The notes: generated by a model from the sequence alone, not told the origin. Positions 44,586 through 55,734 are shown, counted from the stretch's first letter. The stretch is DNA of 64,000 bases from Sphingobacterium athyrii (GCF_003071065.1 NZ_QCXX01000009.1:248001-312000), one strand, 5' to 3'. Program-made: numbers and translations.

Positions 44586-44593
44586 TATTTTTG
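44586..44593 (+). promoter_or_regulatory. -7-like box TATTTTTG
   Basis: TATTTTTG fits TAnnTTTG, 42 bases before ATG 44636. The position of the -33 box holds only TTTTC, consistent with a promoter that needs an activator. Confidence 0.4.
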
Positions 44594-44635
44594 TTTATGA
44601 TAATCAAGAGCTATTGTCTTAAGAAACATAAATTA

Positions 44636-46402
44636 ATGATGAAAAAACTTTTATTTGTCTGCCTTAGTTTGCTTACAAATTATTTCGTTGCGCATAGCCA
44701 ACAGCCAATACCATCTGGGTATAGTTTGGTCTGGTCTGACGAATTCAATGACGAAGGTTCTCTCGATACAAACAAATGGAGCTATGAGGAAGGCTTCAAA
44801 CGTAATCGTGAAGAACAATGGTACCAAAAAGATAATGCATTCTGTCGAAATGGTGTGTTGATTATTGAGGCCAAGAGAGAAGAACGTGAACATCCTGGCT
44901 TTCAACCGGAAAGTACTGATTGGATTAGTTCCCGTAAAAAGATAAAGTATACCTCAGCGTCAATAAATACCTTGGGCAAACAAAAGTGGCAATATGGCAT
45001 TTTTGAGATTCGGGCACGTATTCCTATAGGCGAAGGACTTTGGCCCGCTTTCTGGACTTTAGGTACCACCAAGGAATGGCCTTCCAATGGCGAAATAGAT
45101 ATCATGGAATATTACCGCGGCAATATATTGGCCAATATCGCAATAGGGACCGACCAACGTTGGAAAGCGCATTGGTTTAGTAAGACACAAGCCGTCAAAG
45201 AACTAGGCGGGAAAGCTTGGGCCGATCAATTCCATATCTGGCGGATGGCCTGGGATGAAAAGGAAATTGCTCTTTACGTGGATGATATCGAGATGATACG
45301 CGTTACATCGGATCAATTGGTCAATCGCGATGGTACAGGGTTTAATCCATTTACACAGCCACATTACTTGCTCTTGAATTTGGCGCTGGGTGGTATTAAC
45401 GGCGGCACGATCGATACGAAGTTACTTCCGGCAAAGTACGAAATAGATTATGTACGTGTTTATCAAAAACCGAAGTCTGAAGTCTTTTCTGACTTTCGAC
45501 CCGGCGCAACATGGAAAGATCAGTCCGGTGATGTGATCAATGCACATGGAGGCGGAATCCTTTATCAAAACGGAAGGTATTATTGGTACGGTGAGAAACG
45601 TGGGGGAAGCACATCGCAGGGGGTCAATGTCTATTCCTCAGATGATCTATACAATTGGAGGTTTGAAAGACTGGCGCTGACTCCGAGTGCTGATTCGACG
45701 AGTGATATTGCATGGGGGTGCATCATCGAAAGACCAAAAGTCATCTATCATCATAAGCTAAAGAAGTATGTTATGTGGTTCCACCTCGAGTTAAAAGGAC
45801 AAGGCTATGTAGCAGCTAGGGCTGCAGTTGCTGTCAGTGATTCGCCCGTTGGCCCATTTCATTTTGTCCACAGCTTTCGGCCCAATAATAATATGTCCCG
45901 GGATATGGGGTTATTTGTGGATACGGACGGTAAAGCTTATCAAGTCTATTCATCAGACGAAAATTATGCCCTACGTATGGTTCAATTGACCGATGATTAC
46001 CTCCATGTAACCTCCAAAGATTCCTTATTATTCCGAAATCATAGAGAAGCTCCTGCTTTATTTAAGTATAGAAACAACTATTATTTGGTTACCAGTGGAT
46101 GTACCGGTTGGGCTCCAAACCGTGCAGAGCTCCACGGAGCAACAAACCTTTTTGGACCCTGGAAGTCTCTCGGGGATCCCATGGTTGGTGCTAACTCGGC
46201 GTTCACTTTTGGGGGGCAGTCTACATTTATACTCCCTGTTGCAGGAAAAAAGGATGCTTTTATTTTCATGGCCGACCGTTGGAATCCCAGGAACCTTACG
46301 GACAGTAGGTATATTTGGTTACCCATCGACCTAGTAAACGACAAAACACAAATAAACTGGAGAGATAAGTGGGATCTGACTCATTTTTCAAATAATTCAT
46401 AA
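44636..46402 (+). CDS. GH16-GH43 fusion glycoside hydrolase
   Basis: The 588-residue secreted protein (signal peptide to about residue 21, VAHSQ) joins two catalytic modules. The GH16 jelly roll covers about 25-285, with the catalytic run GEIDIMEYY (Glu153, Asp155, Glu158) and YEIDYVRVYQ at its end. A GH43-type propeller covers about 290-585 and begins FRPGATWKDQSGDVINAHGGGILYQNGRYYWYGE, the form seen in the exo-beta-1,3-galactanase-like branch. An endo cut by GH16 and exo trimming by GH43 on the same beta-1,3-linked backbone is a natural pairing. The GH2 enzyme follows after 9 bases. ATG 44636 gives the signal peptide. Confidence 0.87.
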   Translation: MMKKLLFVCLSLLTNYFVAHSQQPIPSGYSLVWSDEFNDEGSLDTNKWSYEEGFKRNREEQWYQKDNAFCRNGVLIIEAKREEREHPGFQPESTDWISSRKKIKYTSASINTLGKQKWQYGIFEIRARIPIGEGLWPAFWTLGTTKEWPSNGEIDIMEYYRGNILANIAIGTDQRWKAHWFSKTQAVKELGGKAWADQFHIWRMAWDEKEIALYVDDIEMIRVTSDQLVNRDGTGFNPFTQPHYLLLNLALGGINGGTIDTKLLPAKYEIDYVRVYQKPKSEVFSDFRPGATWKDQSGDVINAHGGGILYQNGRYYWYGEKRGGSTSQGVNVYSSDDLYNWRFERLALTPSADSTSDIAWGCIIERPKVIYHHKLKKYVMWFHLELKGQGYVAARAAVAVSDSPVGPFHFVHSFRPNNNMSRDMGLFVDTDGKAYQVYSSDENYALRMVQLTDDYLHVTSKDSLLFRNHREAPALFKYRNNYYLVTSGCTGWAPNRAELHGATNLFGPWKSLGDPMVGANSAFTFGGQSTFILPVAGKKDAFIFMADRWNPRNLTDSRYIWLPIDLVNDKTQINWRDKWDLTHFSNNS

Positions 46403-46411
46403 TAACTGCAA

Positions 46412-49400
46412 ATGCAATTACTGAACAGATTAGTACTCCTAGTGCTGAATAGCCTCGTGCTCCAGGCTGACCTGTATGCACAGTCGAGTGTGACATTAAC
46501 ACGTGATGACAATAATCTACATCGACAAGATACTGTTATCCGAAAAGGGATTCCTTGGCTGGATGAAACTATAACCGAAGAAAATCGGCTCCCTATGCAC
46601 ACTGATTTTGTCACCTTTCGAAATGCATCCGAAATTATCAACAATGATTGGCGCGAATCTTCAGCCTATTTAAGCTTGAATGGCTCATGGAAATTTAAAT
46701 GGGCAAACAGTCCTTCACAATTGCCAGCTCACTTCGAGGCATTGAACCATGATGACCATAATTGGGACAATTTTCAGGTGCCTGCTAACTGGGAACTTAA
46801 TGGATACGGTTTTCCGATGTATACAACTTCGGGTTTTGAGTTCACTTATCTGATTGGAAAACCAAATCCACCTGTAGTACCAATGGAATTTAATCCAACA
46901 GCTGTGTATCGACGTAAAGTGATACTAGCCGATGACTGGCAGGAAAAGCCCGTTATTCTACATATTGGGGCGGCCAAGTCAAATTTATCTGTTTGGGTGA
47001 ACGGTGAATACGTTGGCTATGGAGAAGATAGCAAATTACCTTCCGAATTTGACATTACAAAATACTTAAAAAGAGGAGAAAATCTGATTACGATGCGCGT
47101 GATGCGATGGGGAGTAGCAAATTATCTGGAAGATCAAGATATGTGGCGTTTGAGTGGTGTGACGCGCGACTGCTACCTGATAATGCGCGAATCGGTACAC
47201 CTGAACGATATTCAATTGTCCCCCACGCTTAATGATTCATTTGACAACGGCGTATTGAACACCAAGCTAATCTTAAATAAGATTAGCCAGGAAGATTTGA
47301 CTGCGGAGATTATACTGACTAGGAATGAACAGCTTGTAGCAAGTGAATCTGTGAAAATATCGGGTAAAGAAGCGTGTGCGGGACTGGCCGTGGACAGACC
47401 GGCACTTTGGTCTGCAGAAGCCCCGAATTTATACCAGGTAATTATCCGGTTGAAAGACAGCCGCGGAAGAGTGGTTGAAGTTATAACCCAGCGCGTAGGT
47501 TTTCGCAAGATAGAGATTAAAAATGGTCAATTGCTTGTCAATGGTCAGGCAGTACTTATTAAAGGGATAAATAGACATGAAACAGACCCAGTCACTGGAC
47601 ATGTGATCTCAAAAGAAAACATGTTGCGAGATGTGCGGTTAATGAAAAAATTCAATATTAATGCTGTCCGTACGAGCCATTATCCCAATGCAACGTATTG
47701 GTTACAGCTTTGTGATCAATACGGACTTTACGTTATCGATGAGGCCAATATAGAGTCCCATGGTATGGGGTATGACCTGTCCTATACCATGGCGAATAGG
47801 CCGACATGGGAAAAGGCTCATGTCGAACGAGTTGAACGCCTTATCCAGCGCGACCGCAATCATCCTAGTGTGATCATTTGGAGCATGGGAAATGAAGCCG
47901 GGAATGGGTACAACTTTTATCGGGCATATCTTCGCATGAAAGAATTGGACCAAAGCCGTCCTGTACAGTACGAAAGGGCTGTGAACAATTATGGCGAAAT
48001 GCGATTTGATTGGAATACGGATCTGATCGTTCCGATGTATGCAAGTCCGTCGGCTATGAAGAATTATGCGATGAAGAATCCTAAACCCCAGCGGCCTTTC
48101 ATTCAATGCGAATATGCTCATGCCATGGGGAATTCATTGGGTAACTTCAAGGAATATTGGGATATTATTCGAGCAAATAAAGGAATATTCCAGGGAGGCT
48201 TTATCTGGGATTTTGTGGACCAGTGTTTTGTTAAAATAAACAATAAAGGCGATACTGTGTATACTTACGGTGGTGACTATGAACCCAAAGAAGCCATCAC
48301 AGACTGGAATTATGCATCCAAGGGGATTTTTTATGCCGATAGAACCCCTTATCCCCATGCTTGGGAAATGAAGAAAGTTTACCAAGATATTCACAGTAGC
48401 TTATTGGGCGACCAACGTATAAAGATTTACAATGAACGCTTTTTCACCGGATTGGAAAATGTTGAACTCCAATGGGACCTTATTGTAAACGGAAAGAAAG
48501 TCCAGTCTGGTCTGGTCAAGAGCCTGCATGTTTCTCCGCAGCAGTTTACCTCGTTGGCTATTCCTTATCAGACAGCTACTCAAGGTGAGAAATTTCTAAA
48601 TTTGACATATCGATTGAAAGAAGCGGAACCATTGCTTCCCAAAGGACATATTGTCGCGACTGAGCAGTTGTCTTTAGGAGGAGTTTTCAAACCGAATACG
48701 ACCATTTTAGCTAAAGGGAATATCAAAGCAGAGCAAAGAGATGGAAATCTTGTTATTGAGGGAAACCAGCTGCTGATCAAGTTTGATCTTAAATCTGGAT
48801 GGCTGACACATTATAACTATAAGGGGCAGAATTTTACCGATGAACAAGCTTTTTTTAAGGCTAATTTCTGGCGGGCTCCGAATGACAATGATTTTGGTGC
48901 AAATACACCTGAAAAGCTAAAATCCTGGAAACAGGTTACAGATGCGATTGAATTGGAAAAAATTTCATCAGAACTTGTTGGTAATCTAGTTTGCGTTTGC
49001 GCTACGTATAAGATGCCACAGGTATTTGGTTTATTGGAGATGAAATATTGCGTGAATCAATCGGGTGAAATGCGCGTTTCCCAAATATTCAAGGCTGACA
49101 CGACCCAGAAGGTGGCCTTTCTGCCACGTTTTGGTATGCAATGGATCATGCCTGCCGGATTTGAAGACTTGGTTTATTACGGAAGGGGCCCGCAGGAGAA
49201 TTATATTGACCGAAATTTTTCCTCACATGTAGGACTATATAAACAAACTGTAGAACAACAGTATTTTCCATATGTTATGCCACAGGAGACGGGTAACAAG
49301 ACCGATGTCAGATGGGCGGAAATAAAGAATAAGCGAGGTCGTGGACTGCTTGTTACTGCAGACTCGACTTTTAGTATTAGCGCTTTGCATTATTTTGACA

Positions 49401-49597
49401 GCGATTTGGATGATGGCCCAAAAAGACAACAGCGTCATGCGGCCGATCTGGTCAAAAGGAAGCAAACACAGCTCAACATAGACCTCAGGCAGATGGGCGT
49501 TGGCGGAATAAACAGTTGGGGAGCGTGGCCACTTTCTGAATATACATTGCCCTATAAGGATTATTCCTTTTCTTTTGTGATAAAACCCATAGAGTAA
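46412..49597 (+). CDS. GH2 beta-galactosidase (LacZ-type)
   Basis: The 1061-residue secreted enzyme has a signal peptide (to about residue 23, LYAQ) and the five-domain LacZ layout: sugar-binding domain (LNGSWKFKWANSP, VPANWELNGYGFPMYT), two immunoglobulin-like domains flanking the TIM barrel, and the Bgal_small_N domain (FWRAPNDNDFGAN). In the barrel the acid/base Glu is in WSMGNEAGNG (about residue 495) and the nucleophile Glu in QCEYAHAMGN (about 567). With the GH16-GH43 enzyme it probably degrades a galactan or galactose-capped glycan. A hairpin overlaps its stop codon. Confidence 0.92.
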   Translation: MQLLNRLVLLVLNSLVLQADLYAQSSVTLTRDDNNLHRQDTVIRKGIPWLDETITEENRLPMHTDFVTFRNASEIINNDWRESSAYLSLNGSWKFKWANSPSQLPAHFEALNHDDHNWDNFQVPANWELNGYGFPMYTTSGFEFTYLIGKPNPPVVPMEFNPTAVYRRKVILADDWQEKPVILHIGAAKSNLSVWVNGEYVGYGEDSKLPSEFDITKYLKRGENLITMRVMRWGVANYLEDQDMWRLSGVTRDCYLIMRESVHLNDIQLSPTLNDSFDNGVLNTKLILNKISQEDLTAEIILTRNEQLVASESVKISGKEACAGLAVDRPALWSAEAPNLYQVIIRLKDSRGRVVEVITQRVGFRKIEIKNGQLLVNGQAVLIKGINRHETDPVTGHVISKENMLRDVRLMKKFNINAVRTSHYPNATYWLQLCDQYGLYVIDEANIESHGMGYDLSYTMANRPTWEKAHVERVERLIQRDRNHPSVIIWSMGNEAGNGYNFYRAYLRMKELDQSRPVQYERAVNNYGEMRFDWNTDLIVPMYASPSAMKNYAMKNPKPQRPFIQCEYAHAMGNSLGNFKEYWDIIRANKGIFQGGFIWDFVDQCFVKINNKGDTVYTYGGDYEPKEAITDWNYASKGIFYADRTPYPHAWEMKKVYQDIHSSLLGDQRIKIYNERFFTGLENVELQWDLIVNGKKVQSGLVKSLHVSPQQFTSLAIPYQTATQGEKFLNLTYRLKEAEPLLPKGHIVATEQLSLGGVFKPNTTILAKGNIKAEQRDGNLVIEGNQLLIKFDLKSGWLTHYNYKGQNFTDEQAFFKANFWRAPNDNDFGANTPEKLKSWKQVTDAIELEKISSELVGNLVCVCATYKMPQVFGLLEMKYCVNQSGEMRVSQIFKADTTQKVAFLPRFGMQWIMPAGFEDLVYYGRGPQENYIDRNFSSHVGLYKQTVEQQYFPYVMPQETGNKTDVRWAEIKNKRGRGLLVTADSTFSISALHYFDSDLDDGPKRQQRHAADLVKRKQTQLNIDLRQMGVGGINSWGAWPLSEYTLPYKDYSFSFVIKPIE

Positions 49598-49617
49598 TTT
49601 CTTTATTTTACTCTATG
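49588..49617 (+). terminator. Hairpin overlapping GH2 stop codon
   Basis: CATAGAGTAA (49588-49597, ending in the stop TAA) and TTACTCTATG (49608-49617) form a perfect ten-base stem with a ten-base loop. No T-run follows, so it may be a processing or mRNA-stabilising hairpin, not a classical terminator. Confidence 0.45.
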
Positions 49618-49827
49618 CCTCATATGCGAGAGTATTTGCGCAGATAGGTTTTGGAAAGGCTATTCAGATCAATAGAAACTGGTCGTTTCATTTGGGCGAT
49701 TTAAAATACATGAGGCAAGTTGATATTTTATTTCATTAGCCTTCCTCGTGTAATTTTTAGGAGGTGGTTTACTGCAACGTATTACTATGTTTAAGATAAA
49801 TGTTATTTTCGTATAAACGAAAGAAAT

Positions 49828-50754
49828 ATGAGTATAGCATTGATACTGAATAGCGGCCGGGCCGAAGAATGGAAGCTCGAAATCAATAAGCATTTACCTG
49901 AAACAAGAGTCGAGATCTATCCGGATATCCAAAACTATGATGAGGTCGAGTTTGCGCTTTGCTGGAAGCCTGAGGCAGGTTATTATGCTCATTTTCCTAA
50001 TTTAAAAGTTATCCAATCTGGAGGAGCCGGAATAGATCATTTATTCCCGAAATCTATACCATCACATATTCATACCTGTAGGATTGTAGATCCAATGCTA
50101 AAAAGCGATATGTTTGAACATGTTTTGACCTGTGTGATGCATTCGATGAAGAATTTTTCGGCTTATGCTAGAGAACAGAGAAAAAAACATTGGCATCCCC
50201 TAGTGTATAAATCCATTGGTCAAACGTATATAACGGTTTTAGGATTAGGTGAAATAGGAGGGTATGTTGCCGAAAGATTGGTTGAGCTAGGTTTCAAGGT
50301 CAATGGTTGGTCCAATTCTCCAAAAAATATACAGGGAGTCATTTCTTTTACAGGTATTGAGGGCCTTAGCTCAGCAGTTGAGCAGACGGATTTTATTGTG
50401 AATGTTTTACCATTGACTGATGCCACCAGCGGAATTTTGAATCATCAGTTTTTCTCCTTATGTCCGAAGGGAACTGTTTTACTTAACGTTGGTAGGGGCG
50501 ACCATCTTGTGGATGACGATTTAATAGAAGCGATAGACAAAGGACAGATTGCCGATGCTTACCTCGATGTGTTTCAACAAGAACCATTACCCCAAGAGCA
50601 TCCATTCTGGAATTGCAGCTCTATTTTTATAACACCTCATGTTGCAAGTAGGACAAACATTGGCTCTTCGGTCTTGCAAGTGGTGGATAATTATAGAAGA
50701 ATGGCTGCTGGGCAACCTTTGCTCAATGAAGTTTCCTTAAAAAAGGGCTATTAA
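49828..50754 (+). CDS. D-2-hydroxyacid dehydrogenase, GhrA-like
   Basis: The 308-residue protein belongs to the glyoxylate/hydroxypyruvate reductase A branch. It has the substrate-domain run LKVIQSGGAGIDHL, the NAD(P)-binding loop GLGEIGG (139-145), and the catalytic Arg, Glu and His in NVGRGDHL, QEPLP and TPHVAS. It would reduce a 2-keto acid such as glyoxylate or hydroxypyruvate in the cytoplasm. It lies 230 bases after the GH2 gene and probably has its own promoter. Confidence 0.88.
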   Translation: MSIALILNSGRAEEWKLEINKHLPETRVEIYPDIQNYDEVEFALCWKPEAGYYAHFPNLKVIQSGGAGIDHLFPKSIPSHIHTCRIVDPMLKSDMFEHVLTCVMHSMKNFSAYAREQRKKHWHPLVYKSIGQTYITVLGLGEIGGYVAERLVELGFKVNGWSNSPKNIQGVISFTGIEGLSSAVEQTDFIVNVLPLTDATSGILNHQFFSLCPKGTVLLNVGRGDHLVDDDLIEAIDKGQIADAYLDVFQQEPLPQEHPFWNCSSIFITPHVASRTNIGSSVLQVVDNYRRMAAGQPLLNEVSLKKGY

Positions 50755-50794
50755 AAACCCTTGCTGCCATAGAGGTTTCACCTCTCCATTTCGT

Positions 50795-51393
50795 TTATTC
50801 ACCTTGCCGTAGTGTTGTCTCTACTTTGCGTACGCCCCTCGGAAGATTATTATTTTTGATATGAAGTAGAGGTCCAAATACTGCCATACGCAAATATGCC
50901 ATAAAATCGAGTGCTTCCACATATTCACCTCTTCCAATTTTTGTTAGCCCATAGTGCATCCAGGTCCAAAATCTGTCTTCGATCCATTGGAAGTCAGGAA
51001 CCGGAAATTGTGCTTTGGTCGTGTCTCTCACTTTTTGTAAAATATTGTCGATATCTAATAAAATAATAGGATCTTCAATCCTGACGCAAAATTCCTCAAG
51101 AGTGATAAACTTAATATCTACGTGTAATAGGGGAGAGTCATATAAACAGATTAACAACTTTTTTCGCCAACATGTTCACCTGTAAAAGCTGATAATAGAT
51201 TTCGGAAGCGGTTAGCATACTCGACCATCCGTGATCTGTTGGCGTTCAGATCCTCTTCGGTGATGATCACTAAGTCTAGATCAGACCATTTATCAATTTG
51301 ACTGGTTCGCTAGGAGCCAGAGACTGCTAATCCAATGATATTCCGATCTCTTTTTAAAACCTGAACAACATTTTTTGCAAATGCTTTCTGCAT
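50795..51393 (-). pseudogene. Nucleotidyltransferase-like pseudogene, two lesions
   Basis: Read from ATG 51391-51393, the frame gives MQKAFAKNVVQVLKRD ... LAVSGS, then a TAG (51310-51312) where the family has Trp or another residue of the GSxxxxxxxxxSDLDL active-site loop, and continues KWSDLDLVIIT. Near 51159-51164 an A6 run (T6 on the plus strand) shifts the frame; one added base joins it to the open C-terminal 120-residue part (LLICLYDSPLLHVDIKFITLEEF ... ). With both repaired the protein is 199 residues, like nucleotidyltransferases of the aminoglycoside-adenylyltransferase type. No longer functional as read. Confidence 0.78.
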
Positions 51394-51578
51394 AAATACC
51401 TGTTTTGAATACCAATATAATGCTTTTTTGTCTGTGATTATAATACATATGACTTGGAATCCCGCTCAAAATAATGAGATGATAGGAGCTATTATAATCA
51501 ATAAACATTGAATTTAAGTTTGTTGATCGCCATGCTTTTTTTATATTTAAGTGTCATAAAAACAATTATAATCTATCT

Positions 51579-54500
51579 ATGAAAAATATCTACTTGACCC
51601 TTTTCGGATTTTTTTTGTTTATTCATGTGGTTTGGTGTCAGTCATCTATTGCTTATTTAGGTATAAACCAAGGGCTTTCTAATGATCTTGTCACAACAAT
51701 TTTTCAGGATCGAGACGGTTTTATATGGTTTGGAACATCAAATGGTTTGAATCGTTACGATGGATACGAATTTAAAGTTTTTAAAAATGATCCTTTGTCT
51801 AAAAATACACTCTCTGATAACCGTATAACAGCTATTACAGAAAGTAAATTTGCAAATCTGTATGTAGCGACGAAAAGCGGGCTTGTTGTGATCGATCCAA
51901 ATCGTACCAATTATCAGCAAGTATTGTTACAGTTGCCAGATGGAAACACGCCCATAAATTTTGCAGTTCATCAAGTTGAGCAAGATGGCCGTGGTCAGGT
52001 ATTTGCACAAGGAGGAGCTAAGGGGCTCTTAAAAATTCAGGAAACAAAAGATTATAATATAGCACAACTTATACCTTTGAAATATGACGGCCAAAGCTTG
52101 TCCAATTACCGTGTTAATACGATTTGCAAAGCAGCTGGTGTTGGAATCTGGGCGATAATCGAAAATCTTGGTTTGGCTTATTATGATTCTGAAAAGGATA
52201 CTTTTTCGCTGACCGAAAAAGGAAACTTTCAATCGGCGGCTATGGTAGCAGATCCGACAGGAAATATTTGGTTTTCCAATAGGGGACAAATTGTTTGTTA
52301 CAATACAAACGCAAGATCTTTTACATATTACAATTTTGGTCCTTACCGAAAACCTATCGTGAACCTTTATTATGGAAAGGATAAAAAGTTATGGATATGC
52401 ACGGACGGTATGGGCATTCAGAAACTCGATATCAATACTGGGAAGTTTGGGGATCAAGTAGGATTTGATCAACAGCAATTGACCAGTAAGTCTATTTTTG
52501 CAGTACTTGAAGATAAAGATAATCGTATTTGGATCGGAACATTAAGGGGAGGAATCAATATTATAGATCCACTTAGAAGAAGGTTTAAAACATCAAAAAT
52601 CAATCCCAATAGCCGACTGGTAAATACTTCCGATTTTACTTTATCGTTTGAAGAAGCAGATCAAAATCATATATGGATCGGTACAGATGGCGATGGATTA
52701 TACAAATGGAATAAGACCAGAGGTGTAATAGAAAATTATCCCTTTTCATCGAATTTAGATCTCAGGCATACTTTTGTTACAGCACTTGTCCAAGATCGGG
52801 TTGGATCAACTCTGGATCGGAACCTATGATATGGGTATCTTAAAGTTAAACACGAGAACCGGTGTGACGAAACATTATACCTGTTATTTTCCAAACACCA
52901 AATATATTAATAACACCGTATGGCGTCTATTTAAGGATAGAAAGGGAGTTCTTTGGGCTTCCACTCTTAGTGGTGGAAATGTCTATTTTCTAGATAAGGT
53001 TACAGATCAATTTAAACCGCTTGATTTGCCGATAAACGATGTGTTAACTTTTTATGAAGACAAGAATAATGTTTTATGGATGGGATCATGGAATTTCTTA
53101 TTCAAGTTAGATTTGAGGACAATGGAATACAAAAATTACCGCATAGGTACTCCAATCCGTTTTATACAACAAACAGAAAATGGATTTCTTTGGCTTGGTA
53201 CGGAGGGCGCAGGACTTTTACATCTGAATTTAAGCACCATGAATTATAGGCGTTATACGGAAAAGGATGGGCTTGTCAGCAATACACTATTGAATGCCCT
53301 ACAGGATACGCAGGGGAATATCTGGATATCATCACTTGATGGACTTTCTAAAATGGATGTGCGAAAAAAAGCATTTCAAAATTTTTACCAATCGGATGGT
53401 TTGCAAAGTAATCAGTTTAACTATAACGCAGCAATAAAATTAAGAGATGGTCAATTGATTTTTGGAGGCATTCGTGGCTTCAATATATTCAACCCGCTGG
53501 AGATATTCTTTCAGACAAAGTATCCGCCTTTAAAATTCACTGAATTAAGTATTGATAACATCCCTTTTGGTCGGGCTGAAAATCAAAAGGGAGTTTCGTT
53601 GAATACTGTTAAAAGCCTCAAAATACCTTATGACAGTGCGACTTTATCTTTTTCGTTTGCCGCGTTGGACTTTACTTTTTCGGATCGGATTAATTATGCT
53701 TATTATCTCGAAGGTTGGGATAAGGACTGGAATTATGTCAATAAGCAAAGGGCTGCTTATTATTCAAACCTCAAGGAAGGCAGGTATACATTGCGTATCA
53801 AATCGACAAATGCAAATGGAGAATGGAATCAGGATGAACGAACAATTAGCATTCAAATTTTGCCGCCTTGGTATAGAAATACCTGGGCTTATTTAGGATA
53901 TATGTCGCTCTTAATTGGTGCCATATATCTTTACAATAAATACCGAGAAAATAAGGCATTATTGTTAGTGAAATTGAAAACAGCTGAATTTGAACGGGAA
54001 AAGGAACACGAATTAACCGAAGAGAAATTAACATTTTTCACCCATATTGTCCATGAAATTAGGACGCCGTTGACACTAATCGTTAATCCGATTAAAGATA
54101 TTATCAGCAACACAAAAAAAAATAAGGAAGAATTGGACGAATTGAAATCCATTTATACGCATTCAAAGCGATTATTAAATCTTGCTGACAAACTTCTTTT
54201 GTTCAGAAAAACCGACGGGAATTTCGACGAACTTTCTTATACAGTATTTGATGTTGTCTACCTATTTCGAGAGGTTTTTGAATCGTTCAGGCAATTGGCA
54301 AATTATAGGAATATTACCTATCTATTTGAATCCGCTATTGAAAGACAGATCATTAAAGCTGATTACCAAAAATTGGAAATTTGTTTTGTTAATTTACTGC
54401 AAAACGCACTTAAATATACAGCTGAAGGTGGATCTATATCCGTAAAAATAGATAGTCCGGATCAAGAGTTGAGATTTGATATCATTGACTCGGGACAAGG

Positions 54501-55626
54501 CCTACCTACTCAGCTGACTGACGAGATATTTAAACCTTTTAAACGGAATTTTAGATTATTTAATAAAAGTGAAGAAGGTTTTGGAATCGGATTATTTTTT
54601 GTTAAAAAGTTCATAGCGCTTCATCAGGGTAAATTGGAGTATTCTGCCAACGCAAATGCTGGGGTGACTTTTTCTATAACAATACCGCTTGATGATTTGA
54701 TGCACGTGGATATGTCATATAAACAACTTGATACACAAAAAACAACTGTTGAATATGCTCCCACTGTTCAAGAAAATGATTTGGGTGAGGTTTTGGGACC
54801 ATTATCTATAAAAAAGAGGCAAGTTGACGAATTGTATAGTACCATATTACGTGACAAAATACTTGTCGTTGATGATAACGAAGACATGCTCCGTTATATT
54901 AGCAATATTTTTTCGGATAAATACCATGTTATAAATGCGGATAGTGCAGAAAGCGCAATGAGTGTGTTAGAGAAGTTAGAACCTTCCATTGTTATAAGTG
55001 ATGTGATGATGGCGGGTGATTCGGGTATTGACCTCTGCAAACAGATAAAGAATAGTACGCGTCTCAGTCATATCCCCATTATTTTATTGACTGCCAGTTC
55101 ATCATTTGATGTTAAATTAAAAGGTATTGAAGTAGGAGCTGATGATTATGTAAATAAGCCATTCGATAAAGAACTGCTTCTGACACGCGTTGAAAGTTTA
55201 ATAGAGAACAAAAATAGACTACATGCTTATTTTTACAGTGAAATCACATTGAAGTCAAATGACTATAAAGTTCCCGTTGCCTTCAAAGATTTTTTGCAAC
55301 AGGCAATTGAGATTGTCGAAATGCACCTGTTAGATGAAGCTTTTACTGTAAAGACGCTAGCTGAAGCGTTAGGAATGAGCCACTCAAATATGTATAGGCG
55401 TATAAAATCGATATCAGGTAAATCCGCTAACGAATTTATACGTTATATTAGGATGCGTCGGGCAGCACAGCTACTCATCGCTAATAAAACGAATATTAAT
55501 GAGACTGCCTATAGTGTTGGCTTTAAAGATATCAAACACTTCAGGCAGCATTTTGCTAAAATATTCGGATGTTCACCATCTGAGTATCGGAAACGTTATA
55601 ATCATTTGGGAAAAGCTGGGCAATAG
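51579..55626 (+). pseudogene. HTCS regulator broken by a +1 frameshift
   Basis: Two overlapping frames (51579-52829 and from within 52774 to 55626) make one HTCS. The first ends after propeller blades at VTALVQDRVG; the second resumes QLWIGTYDMGILKLN, the expected next blade. Removing one base near 52806 gives an uninterrupted 1348-residue protein: signal peptide, propellers (about 20-690), Y_Y_Y, membrane helix (about 775-790), HisKA with HIVHEIRTPLT (about 822), HATPase_c, receiver with VISDVMMAGDSG (about 1141) and AraC HTH. It may be a true mutation, a reversible switch or a read error. It converges on PUL3 and follows the GH16-GH43/GH2 genes, so it may have controlled either. Confidence 0.85.
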
Positions 55627-55663
55627 GTAACGGCAATGATTAAATGGCGTGTATGGAAAGAAA

Positions 55664-55709
55664 AAACAGAAAAATAGTTGCCTGTAATAAAGCAACTATT
55701 TTTCTGTTT
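55664..55709. terminator. 18-bp bidirectional terminator
   Basis: An 18-base perfect stem, left arm 55664-55681 (AAACAG ... GTTGC) and right arm 55692-55709 (GCAAC ... CTGTTT), with a ten-base loop. The A-rich left and T-rich right sides make it work in both directions, between the convergent HTCS gene and PUL3. Confidence 0.88.
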
Positions 55710-55734
55710 CGATAAAGAAACCTGTTTTGTGCTA

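Larger units (their letters stand above)
44218..44635. other. Regulatory intergenic region before GH16-GH43
   Basis: About 420 bases without a gene. The right half holds three regulatory-looking features listed separately: a 14-bp inverted repeat (44498-44531), direct repeats (44534-44561) and a -7-like box (44586-44593). The left half shows nothing recognisable. Confidence 0.55.
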
